Positions 60,815 through 64,000 of a stretch of 64,000 nt of DNA are shown here, one piece after another (positions within the stretch are counted from its first letter, which is position 1; the number at the start of each line of letters is the position of its first letter). The stretch is from Flavobacterium eburneipallidum (GTDB lineage: Bacteria > Bacteroidota > Bacteroidia > Flavobacteriales > Flavobacteriaceae): positions 2,108,001 to 2,172,000 of the forward strand of contig NZ_CP114291.2 in assembly GCF_027111355.2 (NCBI RefSeq). The letters run 5' to 3'. Below the pieces are notes generated by a model, which saw only the letters and a program-made list of their open reading frames with translations, had not been told where the DNA came from and ran no database searches. Both the position numbers and the translations under genes were made by a program.

Positions 60815-61228
60815 ATGAAAACATTTAAAATAGAAAACGAACCGAAAGTAGCGTCAGGATTTAAAACTCCAGACCATTATTTTGATACCCTTTCGGCAAG
60901 AGTAATGCAACAATTACCAAAAGAAGAACCTCAAACAATTTCGCTGTTTTCCAGAAGAAAAAACTGGATTTATGCTGCAGCTGCTGTATTAGTTACACTA
61001 TTGAGTATCCCTATTTACAACAATTACTCCAGAAGTTCTTCGGAAATAGATCAAACAACTTTGGAAAATTATATCAGCTATCATTCCAATGTTTCCGATG
61101 CCGATTTAGTGAATCTTTTGGACGAAAAAGACATTCAAAAAATTAATATTGATTTGAATATTGATGACAAAACATTGGAAAACGAACTTTCTATAGACAG
61201 CAATTTAGAACATTACATATTAAATTAA
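60815..61228 (+). CDS. Putative membrane anti-sigma-like protein
   Basis: 137 residues with one membrane span (about 53-68, WIYAAAAVLVTLLSIPIYN) between a cytoplasmic N-terminal half (FKTPDHYFDTLSARVMQQLP) and an acidic periplasmic part (DADLVNLLDEKDIQ...). It lies directly between the ECF sigma gene and an exported sensor-like protein, with 33 bp and 0 bp spacing, so an anti-sigma role is likely. No zinc (ZAS) motif is present, so the contact would be of another type. Confidence 0.7.
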   Translation: MKTFKIENEPKVASGFKTPDHYFDTLSARVMQQLPKEEPQTISLFSRRKNWIYAAAAVLVTLLSIPIYNNYSRSSSEIDQTTLENYISYHSNVSDADLVNLLDEKDIQKINIDLNIDDKTLENELSIDSNLEHYILN

Positions 61229-61684
61229 ATGACCATGAAGACAATTAAATTACTACCTATTATACTATTATTATTTAGCATACACTCTTTTGCACAATTA
61301 AATGATAAAAAAGATCAAATAGAAGCGCTTAAAGTTGGTTTTATTACCAATGAATTATCTTTAACAACTGAAGAAGCTACTAAATTTTGGCCTTTGTACA
61401 ATTCCTTTGAAAAAAAACAATTTGAATTGAAAAGCGACAAAATGAGAGTTATAAAGGCTAGGATGAATGATGAAGCTTTAGAAAGAATGAGTGAAAAAGA
61501 AGCTGCTGCACTATTAGCCCAAATGGAAAGTAACGAAGCAGAATTGTATCAAATAAAGAAAAAATTTATTGCTAATTTAAAGGCTATTTTACCAGCCACA
61601 AAAATCATTAAGTTAAAAAAAGCTGAAGACGATTTCAAAAGAAAATTATTGCAGCAGTACAGAGATAAAGGAAATAGAAAATAA
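61229..61684 (+). CDS. Exported Spy/CpxP-like sensor protein
   Basis: 151 residues. A signal peptide (IKLLPIILLLFSIHSFAQ) is followed by an all-helical domain with LSLTTEEATKFWPLYNSFEKKQFEL, typical of the heavy-metal-sensor/Spy-like family. It begins directly after the preceding stop codon. An envelope signal input into the sigma/anti-sigma pair is inferred. ATG 61235 (MKT...) is an alternative start two codons in. Confidence 0.8.
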   Translation: MTMKTIKLLPIILLLFSIHSFAQLNDKKDQIEALKVGFITNELSLTTEEATKFWPLYNSFEKKQFELKSDKMRVIKARMNDEALERMSEKEAAALLAQMESNEAELYQIKKKFIANLKAILPATKIIKLKKAEDDFKRKLLQQYRDKGNRK

Positions 61685-61706
61685 CTTAAGCTCCTTTTAA
61701 AAAATA

Positions 61707-61746
61707 AAAAAACCAAGAAATAGTTTGATTTATTTCTTGGTTTTTT
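61707..61746 (+). terminator. Terminator of the ECF sigma operon
   Basis: 16-bp perfect stem (61707-61722 with 61731-61746), 8-nt loop, followed by T's, 23 bp after the last stop codon. Confidence 0.9.
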
Positions 61747-61888
61747 TATTTTAAAACAGAAATAAATCATCATTAAGATATTAATTATCAGTTTAATAAC
61801 AAGCATTTTAAACATTCAGAAGGACATTAAAATTTAATTGGCACAGTAATTGGATAATTAAAATCAAACAACTTAATTTCTTTTAATC

Positions 61889-63022
61889 ATGAAAACTCAA
61901 ATACTATTATTGACACTGATGACTTCTGTATTTGTATCACAAATGCAAGGACAAAATAGAACAATTGTAAGTGCTACAAATTCTGAAATTAGCGATAATT
62001 TAGATTTAAGAGTAGTGGCCTCAATTTTTGGAGATTCTAGAAATCTTCAAGATTTTGAAAGACAATTAAATGATCCAAAACTACAAATCTCTAATCTAGA
62101 TTTGAATAACGATTATGAAGTCGATTATTTGCGTGTAATAGAGTCGGTAGAAAATAGAACCCATTTAGTTATTATTCAATCGGTACTTGATCGTGATCTT
62201 TATCAAGATGTTGCAACTATCGAAGTAGAAAAAGACAGGTACAATCAAGTACAAATACAAGTAGTTGGAAATGCTTATATGTATGGAGATAATTACATTT
62301 ATGAGCCTGTTTATTACAGAACTCCTCTAATATATGCTTCATTTTGGGTTAATAATTATCGTCCATATTATTCTTCATGGTCTTGGAATATTTACCCAAG
62401 TTATTATTATGCTTGGAATCCTTATCCAGTTTTTAGATACCGTCACAATGTAAATAATTGTCTAAATAATTATTACAGCTACAACTCATATAATTATGTA
62501 AATCACAGAAGAAGTAGCGTTGCTGTTGGAATATACAGTTCAAGACGATCTAATGGTTATGAAAGACAATATCCAAATTATTCGTTTGCCAGAAGAAATA
62601 CTACTGTAAACAACCGCTATGAGTTAGATCAAAAAAGAAATAACCGAAATAATAGTTATAGTCAAAACAGAACTCAATCACAAAGAGTAGCAACTCCTCA
62701 ACGAACAGAATCAAATAGAAACTATTCGCAAAACAGAACTGAAGCACCAAGAGTAACTACTCAACAAAGAACAGAATCAAATAGAAACTATTCGCAAAAC
62801 AGAACTGAAGCACCAAGAGTAACTACTCAACAAAGAACAGAATCAAGAAACTATTCGCAAAACAGAACTGAAACGCCAAGAGTAGTATCTCAACAAAGAG
62901 TTGAAAATCAAAGAGCTAATACTCCACAACGTCCAGAAGTTCGAAATGAAAATTCATCAAGAAATTCTGGTTCGAATAACGCCAATACTAATTCAAGAAG
63001 TAATGGCAGGAGATCCTCTTAA
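61889..63022 (+). CDS. Exported repeat-rich protein
   Basis: 377 residues. A signal peptide (ILLLTLMTSVFVSQMQGQ) precedes a conserved part (about 25-130, LDLRVVASIFGDSRNLQDFE, then NNDYEVDYLRVIESVENRTHLVIIQSVL). A Tyr/Trp/Asn-rich stretch follows (about 125-200), and the end is an Arg/Gln/Asn-rich repeat region. Units of 22 residues (RTESNRNYSQNRTEAPRVTT plus two) occur about four times at 250-340. The basic C-terminus could bind polyanions or surfaces; this is inferred. It is a single gene with its own terminator. Confidence 0.75.
   Translation: MKTQILLLTLMTSVFVSQMQGQNRTIVSATNSEISDNLDLRVVASIFGDSRNLQDFERQLNDPKLQISNLDLNNDYEVDYLRVIESVENRTHLVIIQSVLDRDLYQDVATIEVEKDRYNQVQIQVVGNAYMYGDNYIYEPVYYRTPLIYASFWVNNYRPYYSSWSWNIYPSYYYAWNPYPVFRYRHNVNNCLNNYYSYNSYNYVNHRRSSVAVGIYSSRRSNGYERQYPNYSFARRNTTVNNRYELDQKRNNRNNSYSQNRTQSQRVATPQRTESNRNYSQNRTEAPRVTTQQRTESNRNYSQNRTEAPRVTTQQRTESRNYSQNRTETPRVVSQQRVENQRANTPQRPEVRNENSSRNSGSNNANTNSRSNGRRSS
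62649..62900 (+). repeat. 66-bp in-frame tandem repeats in the exported protein gene
   Basis: Two consecutive copies (62707-62772 and 62773-62838) are identical over 66 bp; a third is 63 bp long with one codon missing, and a diverged copy precedes them. Each unit encodes 22 residues. Such perfect copies suggest recent slippage or unequal crossing-over and length variation between strains. Confidence 0.9.
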
Positions 63023-63041
63023 TAACATTTAATTCATTTAC

Positions 63042-63068
63042 AAAACACGGTTCTAAAAGCCGTGTTTT
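63042..63068 (+). terminator. Terminator of the repeat-rich protein gene
   Basis: 9-bp perfect stem AAAACACGG (63042-63050) with its complement (63060-63068), followed by a T-run. Confidence 0.88.
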
Positions 63069-63125
63069 TTTTTAGTTTTTTTTAAGTTTTTTATATTAAA
63101 AAAATAATTATACTTCCAAAAAGAG

Positions 63126-63133
63126 TAACTTTG
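63126..63133 (+). promoter_or_regulatory. -7 element of kup
   Basis: TAACTTTG, a perfect TAnnTTTG, 26 bp upstream of the kup start. No -33 TTG was seen at the proper distance. Confidence 0.5.
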
Positions 63134-63159
63134 CCAAGTTTTTTTATATAATTTATATC

Positions 63160-64000
63160 ATGAGTATATCGCACAAGGACTTGCACAGCAAGTTAACGTT
63201 AGGAGGTTTATTAGTTTCATTAGGAATAATTTACGGCGATATTGGAACCTCTCCCTTGTATGTAATGAAAGCTATAATTGGCTTACACACTATTAATGCT
63301 GATATCGTTTTAGGAGGAATATCTTGTGTTTTTTGGACACTTACATTACAAACCACCATCAAATATGTACTAATTACTTTAAGTGCAGATAACCACGGCG
63401 AAGGAGGAATTTTTGCTTTATATGCTCTGGTCAAGAAAACAAAAATCAAATGGCTGATAGTCCCCGCTATCATTGGAGGAAGTGCCTTGCTTGCGGATGG
63501 AATTATTACACCACCTATCTCTGTTTCATCGGCTGTCGAAGGTGTTAAAACCTTTTATCCTGAAATCAACACAGTACCCATCGTAATTGGAATTTTATTT
63601 ATTCTTTTTACCATTCAGCAATTTGGTTCTAAACTAGTAGGACGCTTTTTTGCACCAATAATGCTACTTTGGTTTGGTATGCTAGGCACTTTAGGTGTAA
63701 TTCAAATCACAGAACATCCTGAAGTTTTAAAAGCTTTTAATCCCTATTATGCTTATCATTTATTAACCATTCATCCCGAAGGATTTTATGTTTTAGGGTT
63801 TGTTTTCCTTTGTACCACTGGAGCCGAAGCCTTATACTCGGACATGGGACATTGTGGACGAAAAAATATCAGAATCAGTTGGATTTTTGTAAAAGCAACT
63901 CTTATTTTAAATTACTTCGGACAAGGTGCTTATTTGATTCATCACGAAGGAGAAACACTTAAAAGTTTAGGAGGAGAAAATGGAAATCCGTTCTATTTAA
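63160..64000 (+). CDS. kup: KUP-family potassium transporter (3' end outside window)
   Basis: The frame opens at ATG 63160 (MSISHKDLHSKLTLGGLLVS) and is open to the edge: 280 residues are visible of an expected 620-670. The signature YGDIGTSPLYV (about 24-34) is diagnostic of KUP/HAK/KT potassium:proton symporters. The following NHGEGGIFALYALV, LADGIITPPISVSSAVEG and TTGAEALYSDMGHCG are also family motifs. Several membrane spans are visible. It imports K+ into the cytoplasm. Confidence 0.93.
   Translation, partial: MSISHKDLHSKLTLGGLLVSLGIIYGDIGTSPLYVMKAIIGLHTINADIVLGGISCVFWTLTLQTTIKYVLITLSADNHGEGGIFALYALVKKTKIKWLIVPAIIGGSALLADGIITPPISVSSAVEGVKTFYPEINTVPIVIGILFILFTIQQFGSKLVGRFFAPIMLLWFGMLGTLGVIQITEHPEVLKAFNPYYAYHLLTIHPEGFYVLGFVFLCTTGAEALYSDMGHCGRKNIRISWIFVKATLILNYFGQGAYLIHHEGETLKSLGGENGNPFYL

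Overview
The window is a 64 kb piece of a Bacteroidota chromosome, most likely Flavobacterium or a close relative. The DNA is AT-rich. Several upstream regions carry the Bacteroidota promoter element TAnnTTTG, and Shine-Dalgarno sequences are rare. Many genes belong to families typical of flavobacteria: a DUF294/CBS protein paired with an exonuclease-like protein, an M49 peptidase, a CAL67264-type small membrane protein and DUF2911. No rRNA, tRNA, CRISPR array or complete insertion sequence was seen. Both ends cut through genes: an outer-membrane porin on the left and a Kup potassium transporter on the right.

Layout. 1-7.4 kb is a nitrate-reduction locus: a porin, an FNR-like regulator with four FNR-spaced cysteines, a three-module nitrate reductase fused to its own flavin and [2Fe-2S] electron-transfer domains, and a rubredoxin protein with remnants of a nitrite/sulfite reductase. 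7.4-17.7 kb holds a thioesterase, a small envelope/stress cluster with a frameshifted ytxH-like gene and an extra 39-residue membrane protein, a patatin lipase, two helicases and a type II NADH dehydrogenase. 17.8-20.9 kb is an accessory island: a B3-like DNA-binding protein broken by a 7-bp duplication, a tight three-gene cassette around a DUF3883 nuclease-like protein, a candidate Flavo-1 RNA, and an orphan restriction endonuclease with no methyltransferase and an uncertain 5' end.

21-28.4 kb has a Bcr/CflA exporter and a sugar locus: an NrtR-type Nudix regulator divergent from porin, ketose 3-epimerase, PfkB kinase and FHS sugar permease. The epimerase keeps the metal ligands of D-psicose/D-tagatose 3-epimerases at identical spacing, so the operon probably feeds a rare ketohexose through fructose to fructose-6-phosphate. 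28.5-33 kb has DUF2911, the DUF294/exonuclease pair and an orphan RhuM gene. 33.4-41.4 kb is a minus-strand leuA-leuB-ilvD-ilvB-ilvN-ilvC operon without leuC or leuD; ilvE is separate at 54.8 kb. 41.5-50 kb has a helical-repeat protein, a Qnr-like pentapeptide protein, EttA, a toxin-antitoxin pair, an arsenic operon and holA. 50-64 kb has an HsdR-N protein, a glycosyltransferase, an OmpA lipoprotein, mnmD, a MazG-like enzyme, an M49 peptidase, an ECF sigma operon, a repeat-rich exported protein and kup.

A recurring theme is non-coding. Many intergenic gaps carry dyads built from short tandem units (7, 9, about 10 or 13 bp), usually within a few bases of a start or stop codon. Separately, two genes are broken by short tandem duplications of 4 bp and 7 bp, and removing one copy restores a sensible protein in each case.
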